This document shows, piece by piece, positions 16,955 through 24,617 of a stretch of 64,000 bases of DNA. Made by a program: the position numbers and the translations under genes. Positions within the stretch are counted from its first letter, which is position 1, and each line of letters opens with the position of its first letter. Origin of the DNA: Paractinoplanes brasiliensis (GTDB lineage: Bacteria > Actinomycetota > Actinomycetes > Mycobacteriales > Micromonosporaceae); NCBI RefSeq assembly GCF_004362215.1, contig NZ_SNWR01000001.1, positions 2,172,001 to 2,236,000 on the forward strand, given 5' to 3'. Under the pieces are notes generated by a model, which made no database searches, was not told the DNA's origin, and was given only the letters and a program-made list of their open reading frames with translations.

Positions 16955-18229
16955 TCAAATTGTGTCCAGCAATCCCGTTGCCTTCAGTTCGGCGGCACGG
17001 CGCTGGTACTCCTCGCGAGTCGCCATAACCGGGATCCGAAGCATCCATTCCCAGGCCTCGTCAAGACATTCAGTTTCGAACTGTCCAGACTTTCTCGAAT
17101 ACAGACGAATCAATCCTAGAGCCAAGCGGTTTCCGCACACCACAGTAGCGATTAGCTTCTCAAGGTCGTCGCCGATCGGATCCACATCGGGAGCCGCGTC
17201 GTCGTCTTTTCGTTGGATGTGATCATCGACAGAATGCAGTACCACCATCATTAGATTCCAAGCTCTCTGACCATCAGCGCGCCAAGTGGAACGCGACATC
17301 TCCGCTTCGCGGAGTAGCGGCCCCACCTGCAGCTTTTCGGGATTTAGGTAGCCCGCCATCGCCATCGCCGCCATTGACCCGAGCAGCAACTGTGTCTGCG
17401 CAACGAGCGCGCCGAATGGATCGGCAGCAACCGACTTGCTCCAGTACGATAGGGCTGATCTATAGTTCGACCTCTCGCATTTCAGCCGTGCGCGAATAAG
17501 TCGTATCGCCGCCTCGGCGCAACGTCTCGGGAGCTGTGTAGATTCTGGCACAACATAGGCCCTGCCGACGGACTTAGCTTCCTTCGGAATACTCCCGAAC
17601 TCAGACACGAGCGGCTGGCGGCGCGCATCAGCCATCAGCAAATCCACGATATCCGTACGAGACCAAACCTCGCATTCCAATCCGTCGACACTGCCAGATA
17701 TCGCCTCATTGATCAACAGCGGATGAGTACCTGGATAGTTAACTACAAATATCCACTTTTGCATAAATCCTGGTATTTCCAGGTGTCGGACTGCTACTGC
17801 CAAATCTGCACGCATTTTCGCCACGGCCTCCTTGATCCGAAAATAGGGATCAGGACCGTAGCAGGCAAAGACCGTGCGCTCTTCGAACAAGTAGCCGTCG
17901 CATCCTTGATCCCCTAAATTTCCTAGAGATGCAGTATTGCGATAATTCCGCCCATGGACCGTACGCATCACGCCGTCGAAGAGACGCTGGAATCCCTCGC
18001 CTCGCACACTCCTTAGCTCCACATCAAGGAGGATCCGATAGTAGTTCCGGATCCAGTCAGGTGCGTCCCGTAGATAATCGAATCGAAGCGTTTCGGCCAT
18101 GTCGAAATAATAGATGACCGAATCGATCAAGCATGCCTGCGCGCATGACGGAGGACTGGCGTTCAGCTTCTGAAGGGCCTCCCACGGTCGATCTCTCCCA
18201 TGGAACGACTCAACTGATGCCACGGCCAC
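16955..18229 (-). CDS. PD-(D/E)XK-like (GDxxxDG motif) putative defence protein
   Basis: A 424-residue protein. Residues 80-126 (LFDGVMRTVHGRNY, GNLGDQGCDGYLFEERTVFACYGP) match the N-terminal nuclease-like domain of ABC-three-component defence proteins, whose consensus is roughly GxxGDxxxDGf...YQVYAPE. Acidic residues are kept, but the Q of the QxYAP strand is A here. KWIFVVNYPGTHPLLINEAI and the later VWSRTDIVDLL also fit that fold. The C-terminal half is helical and unrecognised. GTG 18229 or ATG 18100 are possible starts. It is divergent from an ApeA-like gene. Codon use has more A/T than its neighbours, suggesting recent transfer. A defence role is inferred. Confidence 0.62.
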   Translation of the reverse strand: MAVASVESFHGRDRPWEALQKLNASPPSCAQACLIDSVIYYFDMAETLRFDYLRDAPDWIRNYYRILLDVELRSVRGEGFQRLFDGVMRTVHGRNYRNTASLGNLGDQGCDGYLFEERTVFACYGPDPYFRIKEAVAKMRADLAVAVRHLEIPGFMQKWIFVVNYPGTHPLLINEAISGSVDGLECEVWSRTDIVDLLMADARRQPLVSEFGSIPKEAKSVGRAYVVPESTQLPRRCAEAAIRLIRARLKCERSNYRSALSYWSKSVAADPFGALVAQTQLLLGSMAAMAMAGYLNPEKLQVGPLLREAEMSRSTWRADGQRAWNLMMVVLHSVDDHIQRKDDDAAPDVDPIGDDLEKLIATVVCGNRLALGLIRLYSRKSGQFETECLDEAWEWMLRIPVMATREEYQRRAAELKATGLLDTI

Positions 18230-18417
18230 GCTTGTGGGTAAGATCGCGCTACACGCCTCCTCCAGTCGGGTTGTCCTGAGGCCCGGACGCTTCCAAGATC
18301 GATCTCGGCCCGTCCGGCCGGCTCGATCATCTGCGACTTCTTTATCAATTTACAAGGCCAGAAGTTACCACTAGAGTCCGGCTGACCGTTCGTAGTCCGC
18401 GCGGAGAGCTACCAGAT

Positions 18418-19812
18418 ATGAGCAGGTCGGCGTTGGAGCCAGGAGACAAGCGCACCGGGGTGTTCATCCACGCCGAAGGCACGGATCATCAATGTGTCGT
18501 CGGATCGATCTGGGTTGACCCTAAGCTCGGCGTGCTTGCAGAAATCCCGTATATCGAGTTTGGAACCGAACAGTTTGCGGTTCCAGCGAATTGGTTCAAC
18601 AACGACAAACCGCCATCGAGCCTGCTGTTCAGATCAGAGGACCTACACGTCTCACTCTACGGCTGCAGGGTGATCCGCACCGTCAAGGGTACCCATCTCG
18701 ATATCGGTCGCTTGCGAGCACGAGAGGCCGTGTTCGCGGAACGCACTGGCGAGACCGAAAGCCAGCTTCTTGTTACAAAGATGGTCTCGCGCATTGACGG
18801 CTTGGCCGCCTGGTCCGATCTGTCGTCGATCGATTACACAACGGAGCTCATTGATCGCGCAGGGCCTCGCCGGATGCGAGTCCGCTACACACTGGAGCCC
18901 AATAAGGGTCTTGAGTGGAACCAAGGGTCCGCTCGAATGAGCATTTGGACACACTGGACACAGGCCGATGGCAGCGGCCGCGGTATCCACCTAGCAGACG
19001 ACGTGATCCTCGTAAGCCGGTTCCCCAAGCCGAGCCCGGTCGATATGCACCTTTCGGAGCACAGGAAGTTCCGCGACCTGTTGTCGATTCTTTCCGGGCC
19101 TGGAGTGCGCTTCGTCGAGCACTTCGTGAGAGACCACGGATTCGGGATGCGAATGCTCGACGGCAAGACGCGCGGCGCGGCTTATGAGCGCGTCATTTCG
19201 GCGGGCACCATAGCTGAGAACAGCCAAGAAGCCGTGCCGACGTCGGACTGGCCGATCATTGCGAGCAAAGACTTCGCGGCGTCGGATCTTGAGTGGTGGG
19301 CGATGGAATATGACAGGTCGCGCCGATCCATCCTCCCCGTAGCGTCGATACTTCAGCGGCCCCATTTTTTCGCGGAGGATAAAGTCATAAATTGCTCGAT
19401 GAGCATTGAGGCACTAGGCAGCAATCTAGGTAACACTTCGGGGGAAGGACCCACTCTGAGCGGCAGAGGCGCTAGGCCCACAACCAGCACGTACTTCTAC
19501 CGAGTGATCGAGGCACTGGACATCGACGTTTCTGCAGTAGCGGCAGACCGAATCGAACTGGCAAGAGCAATGGCGAGTACCTACAACACGATAAAGCATC
19601 CCGATCGCGGCGACTTTCCCGACGCCTTCCACAGCATCTATGCAGGCAAGCTTTCTTTGGCATTAGCACGGATGGCCATTCTTCAACGCCTCCCAAACGC
19701 CGGCACAAATGTAGCCAAGTACGCCAAGGGATGGCAGATATCCCGAATCTTTGATGACATGAAGGCCAACGGAATCGAGGTGATGGCGGGAAGGTTCATC
19801 TCCACGCCATAG
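18418..19812 (+). CDS. ApeA-like HEPN protein, putative anti-phage RNase
   Basis: A 464-residue protein with the two-part layout of ApeA: a beta-rich N-terminal domain (about 20-240, with the SRIDGLAAWSDLSSI stretch typical of ApeA NTDs) and a C-terminal HEPN domain (about 310-460). ApeA proteins are single-gene anti-phage systems thought to cleave RNA on infection. The HEPN active-site motif RxxxxH is altered: the His is at 394 in TYNTIKHPDRGD, but position 389 is Tyr instead of Arg. It could be inactive, or use another residue. Divergent from the GDxxxDG-motif protein, with a 188-bp shared promoter region. Low GC for this genome. Confidence 0.65.
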   Translation: MSRSALEPGDKRTGVFIHAEGTDHQCVVGSIWVDPKLGVLAEIPYIEFGTEQFAVPANWFNNDKPPSSLLFRSEDLHVSLYGCRVIRTVKGTHLDIGRLRAREAVFAERTGETESQLLVTKMVSRIDGLAAWSDLSSIDYTTELIDRAGPRRMRVRYTLEPNKGLEWNQGSARMSIWTHWTQADGSGRGIHLADDVILVSRFPKPSPVDMHLSEHRKFRDLLSILSGPGVRFVEHFVRDHGFGMRMLDGKTRGAAYERVISAGTIAENSQEAVPTSDWPIIASKDFAASDLEWWAMEYDRSRRSILPVASILQRPHFFAEDKVINCSMSIEALGSNLGNTSGEGPTLSGRGARPTTSTYFYRVIEALDIDVSAVAADRIELARAMASTYNTIKHPDRGDFPDAFHSIYAGKLSLALARMAILQRLPNAGTNVAKYAKGWQISRIFDDMKANGIEVMAGRFISTP

Positions 19813-19893
19813 GCTGATCGAACAACACCCGCGGCTCGATGCCCGATTGCTTGCGCCCTCAGGTGTGAACTTCGCGCACGGTCGCGCGCGATT

Positions 19894-20931
19894 TCATCGC
19901 CACTTTCCCGTCCTCGGATCAACGAACTCCTCGAGGCCGACCAGCATCGAGCGCTTGGGTTTCGGTGGGATGCCGTCCGGAAATCGACCGCGCAAATCAG
20001 CGACGTGCTTCTCCAGGAACGACCTCCGCCTCTCTGCTTCAGGGTCTTCTGGGTGAGAACTCAGGAAGCCGCTTGCAGCTGCGACGAGTGAAGAGTCCAT
20101 CAACATCGCCATTAGCAGTACCAACCACCCGGAATATGCGTAACCTGGATAAGGCAGCCAAGAGAAGCGTGAGTTCTCGAGTCGATCGGGAAAGGTACTG
20201 CCGAACGCCGCAACGCGGGCCGCCTTAGTAGCCACACCCAGCAGTTGGTCGTACGGGACAGACCGAGCCAAGTCCAAGTGCTCTCGCCGCCTGTTCAGAA
20301 CGAGGTCAAGGTAGTCGACAAGCGTCTCCGCTTCAGCCTCTGTTCGAGCCCACCGAAGCCGAATCACACTCTCTACAAGGAGTTCCGAGCCGACCGCCAG
20401 AACACCGATCCGATCGGCCGCGAGCACTTGCTCGCAGGCTGCACGCATCTCACGAAGTTCCGTCGGTTCGTAGTGCGCGGCAGCTTGGCCTCGCGGCACA
20501 CGCGGGAGCCACCAATTGAATTCCTCCAGGGCAAGGTTCGCAGCCTCGCGGTAGGCGTCGTCCTCGTTCATGCCAGCCGGCCTCTCGTGTAAGACCGCGT
20601 ACTCCAGGCATCTCCGAATCGGACGCTCCGCTAAGCGAGCTAGCCGATCTTCCCCATCAGACGACTTGGCCATGCGATGCATGTAAACGAGGACTTGCCA
20701 CTCGACCTGCGTCCGACGGACACCCGCGCAGGCGATCGTCTCCAAGCTACTGACGAGGTCCGCTGAGGGTACTGAGTACGTGCCGAAGCCGCGGCCCAAC
20801 CCGCGACGATCATTCCGAGGCACCAGTCCCCGCGCCCGCCACCGTTCTAGCTGATAGGGGCTGACCTGGATTCCTCGCTTGGCAAGAACTTCAAGCGCCA
20901 TGGCGTCGGTCGTGCTCGGCTCCCTCGGCAC
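19894..20931 (-). CDS. MerR-like HTH protein (345 aa), unknown function
   Basis: The N-terminus (GIQVSPYQLERWRARGLVPR, then GRGFGTYSVPSADLV) is a MerR-type DNA-binding HTH with wing. The remaining 270 residues are helical, with a hydrophobic segment YAYSGWLVLLMAMLMDSSLV near residue 275, and match no family I know. The start is GTG 20931 or ATG 20901. It converges with the ApeA-like gene (82-bp gap) and completes the low-GC island. It may regulate the neighbouring pair; this is inferred from position. Confidence 0.7.
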   Translation of the reverse strand: MPREPSTTDAMALEVLAKRGIQVSPYQLERWRARGLVPRNDRRGLGRGFGTYSVPSADLVSSLETIACAGVRRTQVEWQVLVYMHRMAKSSDGEDRLARLAERPIRRCLEYAVLHERPAGMNEDDAYREAANLALEEFNWWLPRVPRGQAAAHYEPTELREMRAACEQVLAADRIGVLAVGSELLVESVIRLRWARTEAEAETLVDYLDLVLNRRREHLDLARSVPYDQLLGVATKAARVAAFGSTFPDRLENSRFSWLPYPGYAYSGWLVLLMAMLMDSSLVAAASGFLSSHPEDPEAERRRSFLEKHVADLRGRFPDGIPPKPKRSMLVGLEEFVDPRTGKWR

Positions 20932-20997
20932 CGTTGAAACTTACAACTCCGCAATGGTTAAGAGAACAGGTCAATCGGCGCCGCTTTACTAGCTCTC

Positions 20998-21387
20998 GTG
21001 AGGTTCACGGACGCAACGATGATCGTCTTCAGCGCAGCTGCCGTACTGTCCACGACCGGGTTGTTGGCGCTCACGATGGTGCTTCGCGGCTCGACACCAC
21101 AGGAGCGCCCAGAACTGCTCGCAGCCGTCGCCAACCTGATCCGCGCGTGGCGCTTTCCCGTAAACGATGGATCGGCGCCGCCACCTCCGAGCCAGGCGGA
21201 TGTTCCCCGCACTCCGCGGAAGATCGGGCAGCGCTCTCGACCTACTCCACTAGTCCGCAAGTTGGACGTCCGCACAGCCCACGACCAGCTATCGGGTGAC
21301 AAGAGACCTCTCGTTGACACCCCGCGTAGCCGTAGGGACGAAGGTCGGAGCCCTCGAAGCCGTGGCCGGCGACGTCGCCAGCTTTAG
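20998..21387 (+). CDS. Small putative membrane protein near the element's right end
   Basis: A 129-codon frame whose first 50 residues look real: one membrane helix (MIVFSAAAVLSTTGLLALTM, from residue 8) and an amphipathic segment (PELLAAVANLIRAWRFP). The tail from about residue 60 is Arg/Pro-rich and disordered. The start is GTG 20998 or ATG 21019. It is the last cargo gene before the att scar. Function unknown; the tail could be non-coding drift after a shorter original gene. Confidence 0.4.
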   Translation: MRFTDATMIVFSAAAVLSTTGLLALTMVLRGSTPQERPELLAAVANLIRAWRFPVNDGSAPPPPSQADVPRTPRKIGQRSRPTPLVRKLDVRTAHDQLSGDKRPLVDTPRSRRDEGRSPRSRGRRRRQL

Positions 21388-21480
21388 GCACCAAGCAAGG
21401 CAAACGGAGGTCTTGTGAGCCCGCCGTGTGCCCGGACGCCCCTGGACGAGACGTCATGGCCGATCATCATGCGGAACCGA

Positions 21481-21514
21481 CAGCGGTGTCTACCTGGACA
21501 GATAGACACCGCTG
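21481..21514. terminator. Perfect 12-bp inverted repeat beside the att scar
   Basis: CAGCGGTGTCTA and TAGACACCGCTG form a perfect 12-bp stem with a 10-nt loop, 39 bp before the tRNA fragment. There is no T-run. It could be a terminator for the small gene to the left, or an arm-type binding site for integrase or excisionase at the att site. Confidence 0.45.
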
Positions 21515-21552
21515 CGGACGATCGGGGAGTGATCAACACGGGTTGGATGGAG

Positions 21553-21594
21553 CTTCTAATCCGTCGGTCGCAGGTTCGAATCCTGCCGGGCGCG
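21553..21594 (+). tRNA. 3'-half tRNA-Arg(TCT) fragment, putative attR
   Basis: The sequence contains the anticodon loop CTTCTAA (anticodon TCT), the 3' anticodon stem TCCGT, a variable loop, a perfect T-arm (GCAGG-TTCGAAT-CCTGC) and the 3' acceptor strand CGGGCGC plus discriminator G. No matching 5' acceptor strand (GCGCCCG) occurs upstream, so this is a partial, non-functional copy. A 3' tRNA fragment is what tRNA-targeting integrases leave at the distal att site. The intact tRNA should be left of the window, on the same strand. Confidence 0.82.
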
Positions 21595-21806
21595 CTCACT
21601 ATCGAAGCGGATCACGAGGCGTTCGTTCAGCGTCGCAAGAGGCGTAAGCGCCGTAAACCTGTCAAACAGGTCCGGGATCAACCTGCATAGAAGGCCGCAA
21701 ATCGTCTTATCTGCGTTCTGCAGACAGCCTGCTGCCGACGGCGAGTGCACGAGAGAGGGTTGCTGACTGCCGAGGTGCACCTGACGATTACGTCAGGAGG
21801 ACCGTC

Positions 21807-22256
21807 ATGACACTGAACTCAGACACCTCAGCGACCGGCAGTCCCATCTACTACCCAGGTCCGGGCATTGTGGTCACCGGCACGCACATCGAGACCGAAG
21901 ACTCGATCTACCGGGTTCGCGATCTCGTTGTCGAGGACCCCACCTATCTGTACATCCACCCGGCGCGCGCGATCGCCTTCTACTGCGGGGCGCTCGAGCT
22001 GCTGATGGCCATCGGCTTCGCGGCGCTCCACGGCACGGCCGGCTGGATGCTCTGCGTGGCCGGCGTGCTGGCCGCGGTGGGCATGGGCGGGGCGATCTGG
22101 ATCGACGACTACCGCAACCCGCGCCACATGGAACTGACCGCTCTGCACAAGGGACGCCGGGTCCTGTTGTTCAGTTCGGACAACCAGCGTGTCTTCGAGC
22201 AGGTGCGCCGGGCGGTCGTCCGCGCGGTCGAGGCCAACCGCCGGCCGCGACCCTGA
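21807..22256 (+). CDS. DUF6232-family membrane protein
   Basis: A 149-residue protein with N-terminal strands (YYPGPGIVVTGTHIETEDSIYRV), two membrane helices (about 53-72 and 75-95: AIAFYCGALELLMAIGFAAL and GWMLCVAGVLAAVGMGGAIW), and a C-terminal PH-like strand-helix (RVLLFSSDNQRVFEQVRRAV). This is the DUF6232 layout, common in actinobacteria and of unknown role. ATG 21807 has AGGAGG upstream. It is the first gene right of the att scar. Confidence 0.78.
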   Translation: MTLNSDTSATGSPIYYPGPGIVVTGTHIETEDSIYRVRDLVVEDPTYLYIHPARAIAFYCGALELLMAIGFAALHGTAGWMLCVAGVLAAVGMGGAIWIDDYRNPRHMELTALHKGRRVLLFSSDNQRVFEQVRRAVVRAVEANRRPRP

Positions 22257-22291
22257 CGCGGGCGCGCCGACCGGGGTGAGCCGCGCGCAGC

Positions 22292-23203
22292 TCAGCCCGC
22301 CCGCATCTCGCCCCGGATCGATTTGATCATCTGTAGGGCCCGATCGCCCGTACGCCCGTAGTCGAGCAAATCTTTGAACAGGTCGTTGTGCCGATCGACC
22401 GCCTCGGGGTCAGTGATGAGAAAGTCCACTCCGGCGGCACCCTCGACGAACAACACGTCCCCGTGCGTGTAGCCGGAGAACTTGAGCAGCTCGAATGAGC
22501 CACCAAGACCGGAGTGGTGCTCCAGGTCGAGCGGGGCAACGCCGATGGTGTAAACGTCTGTGTTCTCCGCCAGCGCCAGAAGGTGGTCGAGCTGGCGGGC
22601 CATGACTTCCCGCCCACCGATCGGGCGCCGGAGCACCGCCTCATCGAGCACCGCTACCACCTTCGGCGGATTTTCGCCCTGCTGCCGCTCGGACAGGGCC
22701 TGCTGGCGGTCGAGGCGAAGCTGCACACGCGCTTTTACCTGCTCGTCGTTCGGGTCGGCCCGGAGCGTACGGGCCGTGTTGGCGCGCGCATACTCCCTCG
22801 TTTGAAGCAACCCCGGAACGGCAAGCAATTGCCAGGTCTGGATGACCGAGGCTTCGTTCTCGAAAGCGACGAAGTCAGCGATGGCGCCGGTCAGACGATG
22901 GCGGCTGTACCACTGCCGGGAGCGCGACGTCCGGGCGAGCCGGGACAGTTCCGCGACGACGTTCTGGTCGGTGATGCGGTAGTGCCCCAGAAGTGCACGA
23001 ACCTCCAAAGGCTGGACCGTGACCTCGCCTTTTTCGATTCTGGTCAGTTTCGATACGGACCAATCCATGGTTTTGGCGACGCCGGCAACACTCAGGCCCA
23101 GACCCTCCCGCAATGACTTCAGGCGCTGCGCTACGTTCGCCCTGGCAAGCTTGGGTCCGACCTCTTCGAGCGGCACGACGGACTGGTCGAACGCGTCCGA
23201 CAT
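22292..23203 (-). CDS. HTH (XRE) regulator with DUF5753 domain
   Basis: A 303-residue regulator: XRE HTH at about residues 24-75 (SLREGLGLSVAGVAKTMDW, SVSKLTRIEKGEVTV) followed by the DUF5753 domain (SVIQTWQLLAVPGLLQTREY, VVAVLDEAVLRRPIGG, VYTIGVAPLDLEHHSGLGGS). In Streptomyces such proteins pair with DUF397 proteins (Scr1-type, toxin-antitoxin-like or developmental regulators). ATG 23203 has GGAAGG upstream. A 17-bp palindrome lies 40 bp upstream and may be its autoregulatory site. Length is normal. Confidence 0.9.
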   Translation of the reverse strand: MSDAFDQSVVPLEEVGPKLARANVAQRLKSLREGLGLSVAGVAKTMDWSVSKLTRIEKGEVTVQPLEVRALLGHYRITDQNVVAELSRLARTSRSRQWYSRHRLTGAIADFVAFENEASVIQTWQLLAVPGLLQTREYARANTARTLRADPNDEQVKARVQLRLDRQQALSERQQGENPPKVVAVLDEAVLRRPIGGREVMARQLDHLLALAENTDVYTIGVAPLDLEHHSGLGGSFELLKFSGYTHGDVLFVEGAAGVDFLITDPEAVDRHNDLFKDLLDYGRTGDRALQMIKSIRGEMRAG

Positions 23204-23242
23204 GCCATGCACCTTCCGCAGGTTTATCCACTCAGCGGCTCT

Positions 23243-23259
23243 ACCTGCAAATTGCAGGT
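23243..23259. promoter_or_regulatory. Palindrome ACCTGCAA-A-TTGCAGGT
   Basis: Perfect 8-bp half sites with one central base, 40 bp upstream of the XRE-DUF5753 start. A related TTGCAG half site occurs upstream of the second DUF5753 gene (24380-24385). It is a likely operator of the XRE protein. Confidence 0.55.
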
Positions 23260-23514
23260 GGCCGAAGCCTACCGGCGGAATCCTACCGCACGGATAGATG
23301 TCAATGATCGGCTCGGCCGAATTGCGCCACTGGCACCGGCACAGGGATCCGGAACGTTGAATCTTCAGGTACCGTGAGTGATCGGTCGACTCCGATGGGG
23401 CAGTCCGACCTGAGGCGTAGCTGAAGGCACGGCGTTCAGTTGCGCCACCACGCCGCCCATGCGACATGGCCGTTCGATTCCATGGGCGATCGTTCGCCGT
23501 TCACGGGAGGCACA

Positions 23515-23727
23515 GTGGACAACGAAACCGCGCCTGGATGGCACAAGAGCAGGAGAAGCAGCACAGGGAACTGTGTAGAGATCAAAAGGGAGGGCGAGCA
23601 GGTGCTGATGCGGGACACGAAGGACCGCTCCGGCCCGGTCCTCACCTTCGACATCGACGCCTTTCGAGCCTTCATCGCCGAACTGAAGGATGAGCGATCG
23701 CCGCTGACCGCCCTGGACTCCGACTAG
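23515..23727 (+). CDS. DUF397-domain protein
   Basis: A 70-residue DUF397 protein: GWHKSRRSSTGNCVEIKREG is the family's W-x-K-S-x-x-S-x-x-x-G-x-C-V-E signature, followed by MRDTKDRSGPVLTF and a C-terminal helix. These small proteins are the usual partners of XRE-DUF5753 regulators. GTG 23515 has GGGAGG upstream. It lies between two DUF5753 genes and overlaps the second by four bases tail to tail. Confidence 0.9.
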   Translation: MDNETAPGWHKSRRSSTGNCVEIKREGEQVLMRDTKDRSGPVLTFDIDAFRAFIAELKDERSPLTALDSD

Positions 23728-24326
23728 CCGCCGATCAGCTTCGCCATCAGCGCACGCGCATCGTCGCCGGTCACGGCGACGCTCATCAACGCACCCACCT
23801 TCTGCCGATAAGCATCGATCCGCTCATCGTCGTCCTCGATGTCGTCCCCGAACGGCCCCTCCGAGAAGGCCAGGCTGCCGTCCACGGAATCGTGAACCTC
23901 GAAGTTGCCGGCGAGGCCGGGGTGCGCGCCAAGCTCGAACGGAACGACCCCGATGCGGACGTTCGGCTTACGGGACAGCTCGATGAGATGTTCGATCTGC
24001 TTCCGCGTCGCGTCCGAACCGGCGCGCATCCGGCGCAGCACCGACTCGTCGATGACGACGTTCACCTGCGGGGCGTCGTGACTCTCGAGCCGCTTGATGA
24101 ACGCCGCGTGCCGCTCGTTGCGGAGCCGTACGCGATCGGTGGCGCGCTCGTCGGAGGCCGCCAAGCCGGAGATGCCGAGGAATGACTCCTCCGCGTACGC
24201 CGGCACCTGAAGCACGCCAGGGACCAGGTAGGGAGCGTTGTAGAAGACGGTCCGAGCGACTCTCTCAGCGTCCCGGAGCCGCCGAAAGGCCTCCGAGTCG
24301 TGCAGGTTGTCGAACATCTTCGTCAT
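23724..24326 (-). CDS. DUF5753 protein lacking the HTH domain
   Basis: A 200-residue DUF5753 protein (ARTVFYNAPYLVPGVLQVPA, VNVVIDESVLRRMRAGSD, IGVVPFELGAHPGLAGNFEV). It aligns with the C-terminal two-thirds of the neighbour at 22292 but has no helix-turn-helix. ATG 24326 has GGAGG eight bases upstream, so it appears to be translated as it is. Upstream in-frame sequence shows no HTH. It may be a truncated paralogue or a ligand-binding partner that works with the XRE protein. Confidence 0.82.
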   Translation of the reverse strand: MTKMFDNLHDSEAFRRLRDAERVARTVFYNAPYLVPGVLQVPAYAEESFLGISGLAASDERATDRVRLRNERHAAFIKRLESHDAPQVNVVIDESVLRRMRAGSDATRKQIEHLIELSRKPNVRIGVVPFELGAHPGLAGNFEVHDSVDGSLAFSEGPFGDDIEDDDERIDAYRQKVGALMSVAVTGDDARALMAKLIGG

Positions 24327-24359
24327 CGTCACGCCCTCCATGGACCGATGGTAGCCTGA

Positions 24360-24385
24360 TTGCGGCACGCAAACAGCCGATTGCA
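24360..24385. promoter_or_regulatory. TTGCG/CGCAA inverted repeat and TTGCAG half site
   Basis: TTGCG-GCA-CGCAA (24360-24372) is followed by TTGCAG (24380-24385), about 35-60 bp upstream of the HTH-less DUF5753 gene. The half sites resemble the palindrome at 23243, so both genes may be under one regulator. Confidence 0.4.
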
Positions 24386-24617
24386 GTTTTCCGAACGCGG
24401 ACTGCAGAGTACACTGAGCCGCCGACGCCCCCATAGAGGGCACGCGGAGGTTCCGGGCCCCACGCTCGTGCCCTGCGGCTGTTCCTCCAGTGAGCGCGGA
24501 AAAGACCCCATGGAGACGGCGCCGTACGAGCGCCGGGGATCGAACAGCCGGAACGGACCACCAGCCGTTCTCCAGGAAGGAGCACCGGCCGATGGTCCGC
24601 ATCGTCAGAGTTGTGGA

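Larger units (their letters stand above)
1..21594. mobile_element. Integrated AICE (integrative conjugative element), left end outside window
   Basis: The order integrase, excisionase-like HTH, RepSA-type initiator and FtsK-type Tra is the standard backbone of actinomycete integrative and conjugative elements, which integrate into the 3' end of tRNA genes. A 3'-half tRNA-Arg(TCT) lies at 21553-21594 on the + strand with no 5' half, as expected for the far att site, and the integrase lies at the opposite side, as expected for the near att site. A Nudix gene and an XRE regulator, both common in AICEs, lie between. Genes right of 21.8 kb look chromosomal. That the element spans the whole interval is inference; the left att site and intact tRNA are not visible. 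Confidence 0.72.

Noticed and set aside
21481..21600. A complete functional tRNA gene at the element border
   Set aside because: No sequence complementary to the acceptor strand CGGGCGC is found upstream and the 5' anticodon strand is missing.
21384..21780. Two minus-strand frames, one containing RQDSNLRPTD and the other GRIRTCDRRIRS
   Set aside because: These are the well-known false proteins obtained by translating the antisense strand of tRNA genes; they instead support the tRNA-Arg fragment at 21553-21594.
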